A stretch of DNA of 64,000 nucleotides from SKHV01 sp963678565. GTDB taxonomy: Bacteria; Bacteroidota; Bacteroidia; Bacteroidales; Prolixibacteraceae. The position numbers and the translations under genes are program-made. The number at the start of each line of letters is the position of its first letter. Within the stretch, counting starts at the first letter, position 1. Below the pieces are notes generated by a model. That model was not told the DNA's origin, made no database searches, and worked only from the letters and a program-made list of their open reading frames with translations. Of the stretch, positions 9,314 through 17,860 are shown in pieces. Where the stretch lies: contig OY782875.1 in NCBI GenBank assembly GCA_963678565.1, positions 186,001-250,000 of the forward strand, in the 5' to 3' direction.

Positions 9314-10405
9314 ATGAAGGGTTTAAAAATTGGGGGATTAAATATTCCTGTACCTATTATCCAAGGAGGAATGGGTGTTGGAATTTCCCTATCAGGTTTA
9401 GCTTCAGCTGTTGCTAACCAAGGAGGCGTTGGTGTAATATCATGTGCCGGATTAGGACTAATCTACAAAGAGAAAAATAAAAGCTTTTTACAGGCAAATA
9501 TCGATGGCCTAAAACAAGAAATAAAGAAAGCGCGAGAAGCAACGAAAGCTACAAAAGGAATAATTGGCATCAATATAATGGCTGCCCTTACGAATTTTGA
9601 AGATATGGTTCGTACTTCGATTGCTGAAAAGGCAGACATCATTTTTGCTGGTGCCGGATTGCCACTGAATCTACCATCGTTTTTGCAACCAGACAGCACT
9701 ACAAAATTGGTTCCGATTGTTTCTTCGGGAAAAGCTGCTAAAATCTTGTGCCAGAAATGGAAGAACAATTTTAACTACTTGCCCGATGCAATTGTGGTTG
9801 AAGGACCAAAAGCAGGAGGTCATCTTGGTTTCAAAAAAGAACATTTAGACGATCAGAAATATTCATTAGAAAGCATAGTACCCGATGTGGTAAATGCTGT
9901 AAAAGAATTTGAGATTAAGTACAATCAAGAAATTCCGGTGATTGCAGCAGGTGGTTTACACAATGGGAGCGATATTTACAAAATTATGAAAATGGGAGCA
10001 AAAGGTGTTCAATTAGGAAGTCGTTTTGTTACTACCGAAGAATGCGATGCTTCTTCGATTTTCAAACAACAATACATCGATTCTTCTGAAAGCGAATTAG
10101 AAATAATTCAAAGCCCGGTAGGAATGCCTGGTCGCGCTTTCAAAAATATCTTTATCGATAAAGTTAAGCAAGGCCTGAAAATGCCTAAAACTTGTCCGTT
10201 TAAATGTATTAAAACCTGCGATATTTCTAAAAGTCCTTATTGCATTGTTACCGCGCTGTACAATGCAGCAAAAGGAAATATGAAAAATGGCTACGCATTT
10301 GCCGGAAGCAACGCTTTTAAAGCTGATCGAATTTCAACGGTTAAAGAAGTTTTTTCAGAGTTGATCAACGACTTTAAAATAAAAGCTGAAAGCGTACTAA
10401 AATAG
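9314..10405 (+). CDS. Nitronate monooxygenase / 2-nitropropane dioxygenase-like FMN protein
   Basis: This 363-residue TIM-barrel flavoprotein starts with the family signature PVPIIQGGMGVGIS (residues 12-25). It has the FMN-phosphate loops GPKAGGHLG (near 164) and AAGGLHNG followed by GAKGVQLGSRF (near 212-238). A C-terminal stretch with several cysteines (CPFKCIKTCD, SPYC) is common in the Bacteroidota/Firmicutes branch. The physiological substrate of this branch is unclear; related folds include enoyl-ACP reductase FabK. It is monocistronic with its own terminator. Confidence 0.88.
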   Translation: MKGLKIGGLNIPVPIIQGGMGVGISLSGLASAVANQGGVGVISCAGLGLIYKEKNKSFLQANIDGLKQEIKKAREATKATKGIIGINIMAALTNFEDMVRTSIAEKADIIFAGAGLPLNLPSFLQPDSTTKLVPIVSSGKAAKILCQKWKNNFNYLPDAIVVEGPKAGGHLGFKKEHLDDQKYSLESIVPDVVNAVKEFEIKYNQEIPVIAAGGLHNGSDIYKIMKMGAKGVQLGSRFVTTEECDASSIFKQQYIDSSESELEIIQSPVGMPGRAFKNIFIDKVKQGLKMPKTCPFKCIKTCDISKSPYCIVTALYNAAKGNMKNGYAFAGSNAFKADRISTVKEVFSELINDFKIKAESVLK

Positions 10406-10429
10406 ATCTTAACCGATTTACTATATATT

Positions 10430-10461
10430 AAAAGCACACTCAAAATGGGGTGTGCTTTTTT
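10430..10461 (+). terminator. Rho-independent terminator
   Basis: The arms AAAAGCACAC and TGTGCTTTT (paired GCACA/TGTGC core) are followed by T6, 25 bases after the monooxygenase stop. Confidence 0.8.
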
Positions 10462-10471
10462 ATTTGAAATA

Positions 10472-10503
10472 ACTCCTTCAAGGTTTTAAAACTTTGAAGG
10501 AGT
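10472..10503. repeat. 32-bp near-perfect palindrome
   Basis: ACTCCTTCAA and TTGAAGGAGT flank the self-complementary centre GTTTTAAAAC, leaving one mismatched pair. It lies just after a terminator and has no T-run of its own. It may be a dispersed palindromic repeat or a binding site. No second copy was noticed in the window. Confidence 0.55.
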
Positions 10504-10576
10504 CGCAAGCAACATCGCGAAATGTTAAACTTCTTCAATAATTTCTATTTACAATCAAGATAATGTGAACTTGAAC

Positions 10577-10604
10577 TTGTTTTTTCTAAAAAGTTATACC
10601 TTTG
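10577..10604 (+). promoter_or_regulatory. Promoter of asnS
   Basis: A TTG at 10577-10579 and TACCTTTG at 10597-10604 are separated by 17 bases, matching the Bacteroidota -33/-7 promoter form. The predicted transcript would start near 10611, leaving a leader of about 95 bases before asnS. Confidence 0.6.
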
Positions 10605-10644
10605 CTCCTTATCAAAATTTTAGAAGGACACATTACTCGAAAAC

Positions 10645-10679
10645 AAAGCAGTTCCACACTTTTGAGTGGAAGCTTTTTT
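10645..10679 (+). promoter_or_regulatory. Terminator-like hairpin in the asnS leader
   Basis: AAAGC plus TTCCAC pair with GTGGAA plus GCTTT, an 11-bp stem with a 2-base bulge and an 8-base loop, followed by T6 at 10674-10679. It sits between the predicted promoter and the asnS ATG, 26 bases before the start. That position suggests attenuation of asnS. It could also be the end of a small RNA. No ATG or leader peptide with asparagine codons precedes it. Confidence 0.5.
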
Positions 10680-10705
10680 AATCAGAATAAATAATTATAA
10701 ATTTT

Positions 10706-12142
10706 ATGAAACGCCAGGAAATTAAGGAAATTTTACAATCAGAGGCACTTGGAACCACCATTAAAGTAAGTGGTTGGGTAAGAACAAAACGTCAAAGTAA
10801 GAATGTAAATTTCATCAATTTAAACGATGGAACTGTAATTCATAACTTACAAATTGTTGCCGATGTTAATAATTTCGACGAAGCGTTACTTAAAAAGATA
10901 AATACAGGTGCTGCTTTAACTGTTATTGGCGAATTGGTTGAATCGGGCGGGCAACAAGCGGTTGAATTATTAGCAAAAGAAATTGATGTTATTGGTGAAG
11001 CCGATCCCGATAAATATCCATTGCAACCAAAGCGTCATAGCTTAGAATTTTTACGCGAAATTGCCCACTTGCGTTACCGCACCAATACTTTCAGTGCAAT
11101 TGCTCGTATTCGTCACTCAATGATTTTTGCAGTACATACCTTTTTCACTCAAAAAGGCTTTTTTAATATTCATACACCAATTATTACTTCTTCGGATGCT
11201 GAAGGAGCTGGTGAAATGTTCCAAGTTACTACTTTGGACATGAAGAATCCTCCATTGAACGAAGAAGGCAAGATCGATTACACGAAAGACTTTTTTGGCA
11301 AACAAACCAACTTGACGGTTTCAGGGCAGTTAGAAGGAGAATTGGCAGCTTTGGCTTTGTCTAAAATTTATACATTCGGGCCTACTTTCCGTGCCGAGAA
11401 TTCAAATACAACCCGTCACTTAGCTGAATTCTGGATGATTGAACCAGAAATGGCTTTTTACGATCTGACCGACAACATGGACTTGGCAGAAGAATTCTTG
11501 AAATATTTGATCAACTATGCTTTGGAAAACTGCATGGACGATTTGCAATTCTTAAGTCAGCGCCAACAACAAGAAGAGAAAAACAAACCACAAGATCAGC
11601 GCTCAATGGAGTTGATTGAGAAATTGAAATTCATTACTGAAAATGATTTTGTGCGTTTAACTTATACCGAAGCCATTAATATTTTAATGAATTCGAAACC
11701 AGCTAAAAAAGGCAAATTCCAATACAAAGTAGAAGGTTTTGGAACCGACTTACAAAGCGAACACGAACGTTACTTGGTTGAAAAGCACTTTAAGAAACCG
11801 GTTATCTTAATCGATTACCCGGCCAACATCAAAGCTTTCTACATGAAAGTAAATGAAGATGGCAAAACGGTTGCTGCCATGGACGTACTTTTCCCTCAAA
11901 TTGGTGAAATCATTGGAGGATCACAACGTGAGGAAGATTATGATACTTTGGTTGGAAAAATGGAAGCCATGGGTATTCCGGCAGAAGAAATGGATTGGTA
12001 TTTGGATACTCGCCGTTACGGATCGGTTCCACACAGTGGATTTGGTTTAGGATTTGAGCGTTTAATTACCTTCGTAACCGGAATGGGTAACATTCGCGAC
12101 GTAATTCCTTTCCCTCGTTCTCCAAAAAATTGTGAATTCTAA
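10706..12142 (+). CDS. asnS: Asparaginyl-tRNA synthetase
   Basis: This class IIb synthetase charges tRNA-Asn. The 478-residue chain has an N-terminal OB-fold anticodon domain (about 1-115) and a catalytic domain with motif 2 (FRAENSNTTRHLAEFWM near 230) and motif 3 (GFGLGFERL near 451). TFGPTFRAEN and the final PRSPKNCEF are typical of AsnRS rather than AspRS. It has its own promoter and a leader hairpin. Its cognate tRNA-Asn gene lies far away at 58.6 kb. Confidence 0.97.
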   Translation: MKRQEIKEILQSEALGTTIKVSGWVRTKRQSKNVNFINLNDGTVIHNLQIVADVNNFDEALLKKINTGAALTVIGELVESGGQQAVELLAKEIDVIGEADPDKYPLQPKRHSLEFLREIAHLRYRTNTFSAIARIRHSMIFAVHTFFTQKGFFNIHTPIITSSDAEGAGEMFQVTTLDMKNPPLNEEGKIDYTKDFFGKQTNLTVSGQLEGELAALALSKIYTFGPTFRAENSNTTRHLAEFWMIEPEMAFYDLTDNMDLAEEFLKYLINYALENCMDDLQFLSQRQQQEEKNKPQDQRSMELIEKLKFITENDFVRLTYTEAINILMNSKPAKKGKFQYKVEGFGTDLQSEHERYLVEKHFKKPVILIDYPANIKAFYMKVNEDGKTVAAMDVLFPQIGEIIGGSQREEDYDTLVGKMEAMGIPAEEMDWYLDTRRYGSVPHSGFGLGFERLITFVTGMGNIRDVIPFPRSPKNCEF

Positions 12143-12164
12143 AAAGAAAATCTTACTATATTAC

Positions 12165-12198
12165 AGAGGTCATTCAAATTTGGATGACCTCTTCTTTT
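12165..12198 (+). terminator. Terminator after asnS
   Basis: AGAGGTCAT and ATGACCTCT form a 9-bp stem followed by a T-rich stretch. It starts 23 bases after the stop. Confidence 0.8.
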
Positions 12199-12221
12199 AG
12201 AAATTATTTCGATTGGCTTTT

Positions 12222-13163
12222 ATGATTTTTCAGCAAAACAGTTTTCAAAAACCTATTTTTTTCGATAACGATGGTGGAATCGACGACCTTGTCACCTTGC
12301 TGGTCTTGCTTACGCTTGATCAATATCGACTAACTGGTGTTGCGCTTACAAACGGGGTTTCTCCTATTGAAAAATCGAGTGAGGCCATTGCTAAGTTATT
12401 TAGTTTGTTTTGCAGATACGATTTGCAGTTAGCCAAAAGCGATGTAAAGCCGGTGCATCCATTTCCTGAAAAGTGGCAAAATAGCATCGATGTTTTTTTG
12501 AATGACGAAATCATTCAGCAACGAACCATAAGCGAAAATCAAATTACCAATCACAATACCTTGGAATTTATGGCTTCGAAAATTTTAAACGAAGCACAAC
12601 AAACAACCATCATTGCCACCGGCCCGGCAACAAATTTAAATCAGTTTTTCACCCAATATCCCGAAGCGATTTCAAAAATCGAAAGAATTATTTGGATGGC
12701 TGGTACCATTCACAAAAAAGGGAATGTTCGTGAAAATGGAACATTGCAAAACAAAGAATGGAATATTTACTGGGATGCCCAATCGGCCAAGCAATTGCTA
12801 AATTCTTCGATTCCTATATTACTCCTACCAATTGACACTGTTGAACAAGCAGAAATCAAGCTCGATTTACTAAATGAATTGAATAAAATTGATTCAACTT
12901 TGGGAAAGCTCGTGAGCAATATCTTTTCGCAAATGTATGCTCGGCACTCGAAATACTATTTTTGGGATGTACTTACAGTAGCAGCATTGTTAGATAAAAA
13001 TATTTTCACTTCAACGAAAGAAGCACCAATTGAAATTCTTCTGGATGAAGAGCACTATGGTGAAATCCATGAAATCACCAATGGTGTAAAAATTTCTTAT
13101 CCAAACCACCTCAACACTGAACTTTTTATCAAAAAACTCCTTAACTCTTTAAAACAATTCTAG
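12222..13163 (+). CDS. Inosine/uridine-preferring nucleoside hydrolase family protein
   Basis: This family hydrolyses the N-glycosidic bond of nucleosides. The calcium-binding N-terminal motif is seen as FFDNDGGIDD, close to the canonical DTDPGIDD. The C-terminal YYFWDVLTVAALLD supplies the distal aspartate. ATG at 12222 is preferred, giving 313 residues; a TTG at 12213 would add three. The permease gene's GTG overlaps its stop codon by one base, so the two are coupled. Confidence 0.85.
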   Translation: MIFQQNSFQKPIFFDNDGGIDDLVTLLVLLTLDQYRLTGVALTNGVSPIEKSSEAIAKLFSLFCRYDLQLAKSDVKPVHPFPEKWQNSIDVFLNDEIIQQRTISENQITNHNTLEFMASKILNEAQQTTIIATGPATNLNQFFTQYPEAISKIERIIWMAGTIHKKGNVRENGTLQNKEWNIYWDAQSAKQLLNSSIPILLLPIDTVEQAEIKLDLLNELNKIDSTLGKLVSNIFSQMYARHSKYYFWDVLTVAALLDKNIFTSTKEAPIEILLDEEHYGEIHEITNGVKISYPNHLNTELFIKKLLNSLKQF

Positions 13164-13930
13164 TGTTCGAACTTCAACTTTCATCAATATTGTCAGACTT
13201 AAGCATTCAGCAATGGATCATCATTTTAGGATCGGGAATGCTTATTGGTATGTCGAAAGCAGGTGTGCCCGGTGTTTCGATGGTGGTTATTCCCTTAATG
13301 GCCATGCTATTTGGCGGAAAACAATCTACCGGGATTATTCTTCCAATGTTGATTATTGCAGATGTTTTTGGCGTTAGTTATTATCATCGACATGCCGAGT
13401 GGAAACATGTGTTGAGAGCGCTTCCATGGGCTGTGCTGGGCGTTTTAATTGCACTGATCATTGGAAATTATATCGATGATACCACTTTTAAACAGTTAAT
13501 CGCGATCGTTATTTTTGTAAGCTTGGTTTTGCTTGTTTTTAAAGACAGAAAAAAGCAATCTGCATCAACACCTGATTCGTGGTGGTTTGCAGCGCTAATG
13601 GGATTAGGAGGTGGTTTTGCGACCATGATTGGTAATGCAGCAGGCCCTATTTTTGCCATTTACTTGCTGGCCATCCGACTTCCTAAAAATTCGTTTATCG
13701 GAACGGCCGCTTGGTTTTTCTTTATCATCAACCTGTTCAAATTTCCTTTGCATGTGTTTGTATGGAAAACCATTAGTTGGGAAACGCTATCCTTGAATGC
13801 AATTGCGATTCCGGCAATTGCAATTGGAGCATTTTTAGGCTTTTGGATTGTCAAGCACATTCCCAATCACACTTACCGATGGATCGTAATTGTGATTACC
13901 TTTTTGTCGGCACTATTGATGTTCTTTTAA
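13163..13930 (+). CDS. TauE/SafE family membrane permease (sulfite/anion exporter type)
   Basis: This 255-residue inner-membrane protein has about eight hydrophobic segments. The two related halves each begin with the family's glycine-rich helix (GSGMLIGMSKAGVPG near 25, GLGGGFATMIGNAAGP near 150). It begins with GTG overlapping the preceding TAG. TauE/SafE members move small organosulfur or other anions. The link to a nucleoside hydrolase is positional only and does not reveal the substrate. Confidence 0.85.
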   Translation: MFELQLSSILSDLSIQQWIIILGSGMLIGMSKAGVPGVSMVVIPLMAMLFGGKQSTGIILPMLIIADVFGVSYYHRHAEWKHVLRALPWAVLGVLIALIIGNYIDDTTFKQLIAIVIFVSLVLLVFKDRKKQSASTPDSWWFAALMGLGGGFATMIGNAAGPIFAIYLLAIRLPKNSFIGTAAWFFFIINLFKFPLHVFVWKTISWETLSLNAIAIPAIAIGAFLGFWIVKHIPNHTYRWIVIVITFLSALLMFF

Positions 13931-14041
13931 ACTAACAGCAATCAACTCTAACTGACTAAAATAAAGGAAGATTAACTAAATCCCAGAAAATGTTGCTATC
14001 GAATTGGGTAACTTTTATAAACTACAGAAAATAAGACATAA

Positions 14042-14067
14042 AAAATGCCCCTTAAAAGGAGCATTTT
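14042..14067. terminator. Bidirectional terminator between convergent genes
   Basis: AAAATGC and GCATTTT arms with an inner CCTT/AAGG pairing lie between the permease and the convergent MORN-like gene, with T-runs on both strands. Confidence 0.65.
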
Positions 14068-14090
14068 AATGTAAACCCTTTATTTAAAAA

Positions 14091-14606
14091 TCAACTTGCA
14101 AATACAAACGCATCTACGTCGTTCTTATTTTTCTCAATATTGTAATAGGCATTGTACGTTTTTGTTTCAATTACATTGCCTTCGGGATTGTACTTTTTCC
14201 AAGTACCTACTTTTTGTCCATTCTGATAATACATTTCGTAAACCAATGCGCCTTCATCAGAATAAACTTTCCAAGCACCGTGTTTCTTTCCATTCTTAAA
14301 GTTTGCTTGCGCAACTTTGATACCTGATGTATTGAAAGTAATCCACAATCCATTCATTTGATTGTTTTTGTAACTACGAATTTCATTCAGGCTCCCATCT
14401 GCAAAGAAGATCTTCATTTCTCCGTCTTTCATCCCTTCGGAAACTTTCATCTCCATCTTAACCTGATCGTTATCGAAATAGGTAATAATATCGCCAGAGG
14501 CCAGCTCATTATCGACATAATATAAACCTTTATCTTCTTTTATATTTTGAGCATTTGTACAAAAACCAATGACAACTAATGCGATTAAAATTTTTAGCTT
14601 TTTCAT
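14091..14606 (-). CDS. Exported MORN/YwqK-like repeat protein
   Basis: A signal peptide (MKKLKILIALVVIGFCTNAQ) precedes four or five repeats of about 22 residues, of the type G.kdGewk.y...G.l......Y..G (examples GMKDGEMKIFFADGSL, GKKHGAWKVYSDEGAL). These repeats resemble toxin-antitoxin YwqK/MORN_2 modules. In Bacteroidota such proteins are common exported proteins of unknown role. A strong AGGAGAGG ribosome site precedes the ATG. Confidence 0.75.
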   Translation of the reverse strand: MKKLKILIALVVIGFCTNAQNIKEDKGLYYVDNELASGDIITYFDNDQVKMEMKVSEGMKDGEMKIFFADGSLNEIRSYKNNQMNGLWITFNTSGIKVAQANFKNGKKHGAWKVYSDEGALVYEMYYQNGQKVGTWKKYNPEGNVIETKTYNAYYNIEKNKNDVDAFVFAS

Positions 14607-14639
14607 GATCCTCTCCTTTATTTTTTGTTTGTGTTAACA

Positions 14640-14670
14640 CAAAGTTAAGTAGAGTTTCCGAATTTAACAA
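14640..14670 (-). promoter_or_regulatory. Promoter of the MORN-like gene
   Basis: On the minus strand, TTG (14668-14670), 20 bases, then TAACTTTG (14640-14647) match the Bacteroidota TTG/TAnnTTTG promoter with near-ideal spacing. It lies about 35 bases upstream of the start codon. Confidence 0.7.
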
Positions 14671-14787
14671 TTTTTTAATGTTAAATTTTATCATTTCGAC
14701 TGAAAAACAAGGCATTTAGAATTACGACATCAAAAACACATCTGTAAGCCAGTTAACATACAATTAACATTAAGGATTTTAAGAAAT

Positions 14788-14820
14788 AAAAGCCACACCA
14801 AATAAATGATGTGGCTTTTT
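14788..14820. terminator. Hairpin terminator
   Basis: AAAAGCCACA and TGTGGCTTTTT form a 10-bp stem with T5 on the plus strand and T-rich sequence on the other. It is about 100 bases past the beta-helix lipoprotein stop, so it may be a secondary terminator. Confidence 0.55.
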
Positions 14821-14883
14821 GCCGAGTCATAATAATATGTAGAGAAAATTCTACCTATTTTTTTCAGCTTACGATTAAATAAG

Positions 14884-14910
14884 CTGTTCAGAATTTAAAA
14901 TCCTGAACAG
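14884..14910 (-). terminator. Terminator of the receptor/beta-helix lipoprotein operon
   Basis: CTGTTCAG and CTGAACAG form an 8-bp stem 10 bases after the lipoprotein stop. On the minus strand it is followed by CTTATTTAAT. Confidence 0.6.
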
Positions 14911-14920
14911 TTTATTATTT

Positions 14921-17830
14921 CTATAAAGTTGCCTCTTTCCAAGTCCAAGCAGAAACGTCAACAGTTGCTGCAGCTTGCTTGCCTGAATTTAATAGATACT
15001 TATGCGTTTGACCGTCAACTAAAGTTGCATCGGCATCGGCACCTTCGATTTGAACATTCGATAATGCACCTTCATCTTTCATGTCCAGTTCAAAATCATA
15101 TCCATCGAGATACAATCCGGTAATCACTGCACCCGACTCTTTCTTGAATTGTAAACCGGTTCCACCTTGGGTAGAAATTGCAGTTACATTTTCAAATACT
15201 GGTGAGCCATTAACCTTGTCACCTTCGAATGCGGTAGAGAAACCTTCGATCGTATGAGAAATGTATGTGTTTACTACCTTGCCATCCCATCCTTCAGTCC
15301 AGTCAACTGCATCATCTTCGTTATTCTCTAAGTAGATGTTGGTCACTTTTGCAGAGCCACCAAAGAACTCAACACCATCGTCGGCACCATTAATCACTGC
15401 AATGTTTTCTATAGTTGTACCTGAACCAACAGCATAAAGGGATACACCATTGTATTGAGACTCAGAATTAATTTGAGCTCCGGTACCTTTAATTACCAAG
15501 AACGTTACAGAACCTGAATTGTCGGCAGCATTCGTTCCACCATAAATGAATCCACCTACTTCGGCAATTGCATTTTCACCTTCGGTTGTGATTGCTTTAC
15601 CACAAATTGTTAAACCACCCCAATCGCCAGGATTTGCATCAACTGAAGAGATTACTACAGGATTAGAAGCTGTTCCATCGATATTAATAGTTCCTCCCAT
15701 CAACACAGCAATATAAACTTCCGTACCACCTGCATTGGCAGTTATTTTAGTACCAGCAGGAATTGTTAAAGAAGCTCCTTCAGGAACAATACATGAACCA
15801 GTTAAAGTATAAGCTGTAGATGCGTTTAATGTAACATCCCCAGAGATGTAACCACTTAATTGACCCTGAGCAACCACGTCAACAGGCTCTACATCAACCC
15901 AGGTCCAGCTTTCGAAATCAACGTTTGCTTCACCTGCATAACTCATTTCATATGAAGCGCTATCACCATCGATTGTAACATTAGATAAAGCACCTTCATC
16001 TTTCATATCAAGAATCGTAGAGTATCCACTTAATGAAATTCCAATGATGGTTGCTCCTGATTCTTTTTTGAATTGTAATGCCGTTCCTCCTACCGTTGAA
16101 ACAGCAGTAAGATTTGTAATTGTTGGGTTTTCATTGATACCATCAGCTTCAAGAACTGTAGAAAAAGCAGAAGTATGTTCAACATAAGAGTTGGTTACAC
16201 TTCCGCTCCAACCTTCGGTCCAGTCAATAGCATCGTCTTCGTTATTTTTCAAGAATAGATTGGTTACTTCAGCAGCACCACCGAAGAATTCAACTCCATC
16301 ATCGGCACCATTGATTACAGCAATATTGTTTAGGGTTGTAGCAGAACCAACAGCGTAGAATGAAACACCATTGTATTGCGACTCTGAATTGATTTGAGCA
16401 CCTGTACCTTTAATTACTAAGTACTCAATTTTACCTGAATTATCATCGTTTTTAGTTCCACCATAAACGAAACCACCAACTTCAGCGACAGCATTTTCGC
16501 CTTCAGTGGTAATCCCTTTACCACAAAGTGTTAAACCACCCCATTCGCCTGGCATTGCATCATCAGAAGTAATCAATACTGGATCTTCAGCAGTACCTTC
16601 GATGAATATTTTTCCGCCCATCATTACTGCAATATAAACTTCGGTTCCACCAGCTAAAGCATTAATTTGTGTTCCGGCAGGAATGGTTAAAGAAGCACCA
16701 TCGCTAATAATAAACGAACCTGTAAGTGAATAACTAGATGCTGATAAAGTATAATCAGAAGTTAAAACTCCATTCATAATCCCTTGTTCTAGTAAGGTAG
16801 TTGCACCTTCGGTAACCGTAGCATTCACCCAAACAAAGTCGTTTACATCAACCGTTGCTTCAGCAGCATAACTTTTCATAGAATCGGCCACTTCACCTTC
16901 AATACTAACATTAGAAAGTGCACCTTCATCTTTCATATCGATAATGGTTTCATAACCAGTTAAAGAAAGGCCAGTGATTGTTGCTCCTGATTCTTTTTTA
17001 AACTGTAATGCAGTACCACCTACCGTAGAAACTGCAGTAAGATTTTCAATCATTGGATTTTCGTTATCACCATCAGCTTCAACTACTGTAGAAAAATCAG
17101 AAGTATGCTCAACATAAGCATTGGTCACGCTTCCGCTCCAACCTTCGGTCCAGTCGATTGCGTCATCTTCGTTGTTTTGTAGAAATAAGTTGGTTGCTTC
17201 AACAGCACCACCAAAGAATTCAACACCATCGTCGGAACCATTGATTACAGCAACATTATTTACTGTAGTTCCAGAACCAACCGCGTAGAAAGAAACCCCG
17301 TTGTATTGAGATTCGGTATTGATTTGTGCTCCGGTACCTTTAATTATTAAATATTCAATCGATCCAGAGTTATCGGCATTGTTGGTTCCACCATAAACAA
17401 AGCCACCTACTTCTGCGGTTGCATTTTCGCCTTCTGTTGTTACACCTTTACCACAAATGGTTAATCCACCCCAATCGCCTGGTTTTGCATCAACCGAAGA
17501 CATTAAAACAGGTTTTGCCTCAGTTCCTTCGATATTAATTTTACCACCCATCATTACAGCGATAAATACATCAGTACCGCCAGCGTCGGCAACAATTTGT
17601 GTTCCGGCAGGAATGGTTAAGGTTACCCCATTTTTTACAATGAATGAACCATCTAAAGCATAACTTTTAGAAGCATCGAGGGTATAATCTTCTTCTAAAG
17701 TTCCATCCATAATCCCATTCTTGAGATTTTCAATTACATCATCAAGATTAACAGTACCTTCATCACAACTGGTGAATCCAACTGTTACAATTAAAGCAAG
17801 TCCTAAAACTTTTAATAATGCTTTTTTCAT
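14921..17830 (-). CDS. Surface lipoprotein with three tandem right-handed beta-helix modules
   Basis: This 969-residue protein has a lipoprotein signal (VGFTSC, lipid cysteine at 22). Three modules of about 305-310 residues follow (about 41-345, 350-650, 655-969). Each begins with LTIPAGTxI, then GGxxNxxNSGxIEYLxIKG, DDGVEFFGG and EDDAIDWTEGW, and ends with DMKDEGALSNV. Repeated short strands with conserved G/N/D turns indicate a parallel beta-helix. The gene lies 30 bases after a TonB-receptor gene, in the position a SusD-like lipoprotein usually takes, so it may capture ligand for that receptor. The ligand is unknown. Acidic DD clusters could bind metal ions. Confidence 0.8.
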   Translation of the reverse strand: MKKALLKVLGLALIVTVGFTSCDEGTVNLDDVIENLKNGIMDGTLEEDYTLDASKSYALDGSFIVKNGVTLTIPAGTQIVADAGGTDVFIAVMMGGKINIEGTEAKPVLMSSVDAKPGDWGGLTICGKGVTTEGENATAEVGGFVYGGTNNADNSGSIEYLIIKGTGAQINTESQYNGVSFYAVGSGTTVNNVAVINGSDDGVEFFGGAVEATNLFLQNNEDDAIDWTEGWSGSVTNAYVEHTSDFSTVVEADGDNENPMIENLTAVSTVGGTALQFKKESGATITGLSLTGYETIIDMKDEGALSNVSIEGEVADSMKSYAAEATVDVNDFVWVNATVTEGATTLLEQGIMNGVLTSDYTLSASSYSLTGSFIISDGASLTIPAGTQINALAGGTEVYIAVMMGGKIFIEGTAEDPVLITSDDAMPGEWGGLTLCGKGITTEGENAVAEVGGFVYGGTKNDDNSGKIEYLVIKGTGAQINSESQYNGVSFYAVGSATTLNNIAVINGADDGVEFFGGAAEVTNLFLKNNEDDAIDWTEGWSGSVTNSYVEHTSAFSTVLEADGINENPTITNLTAVSTVGGTALQFKKESGATIIGISLSGYSTILDMKDEGALSNVTIDGDSASYEMSYAGEANVDFESWTWVDVEPVDVVAQGQLSGYISGDVTLNASTAYTLTGSCIVPEGASLTIPAGTKITANAGGTEVYIAVLMGGTINIDGTASNPVVISSVDANPGDWGGLTICGKAITTEGENAIAEVGGFIYGGTNAADNSGSVTFLVIKGTGAQINSESQYNGVSLYAVGSGTTIENIAVINGADDGVEFFGGSAKVTNIYLENNEDDAVDWTEGWDGKVVNTYISHTIEGFSTAFEGDKVNGSPVFENVTAISTQGGTGLQFKKESGAVITGLYLDGYDFELDMKDEGALSNVQIEGADADATLVDGQTHKYLLNSGKQAAATVDVSAWTWKEATL
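14924..17710 (-). repeat. Three tandem in-frame repeats of about 0.92-0.93 kb
   Basis: The LTIPAGT motif recurs at residues 71, 381 and 688, so periods are 310 and 307 codons. Similarity is visible in the DNA as well as the protein, for example around GAATTCAACACCATC. This points to internal duplication rather than old divergence. Confidence 0.8.
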
Positions 17831-17860
17831 TTTTCTGTTTTTAAATATTAGAGTATGTTT

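Larger units (their letters stand above)
14671..14920. other. Intergenic stretch with two hairpins and no gene
   Basis: The 314-base gap from 14607 to 14920 holds the MORN-like gene's promoter and two terminator-like hairpins (listed separately). No open frame in it looks like a gene. Confidence 0.5.

Noticed and set aside
10611..10705. T-box riboswitch at asnS
   Set aside because: No specifier loop, T-box core or antiterminator pairing could be found, and T-boxes are not expected in Bacteroidota.
11853..12050. 65-codon forward frame inside asnS
   Set aside because: It overlaps the catalytic domain of a conserved synthetase in another frame and shows no protein features.
14924..17710. CRISPR-like or satellite repeat
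   Set aside because: The period is about 0.92 kb, the repeats are coding and in frame, and there are no spacers.
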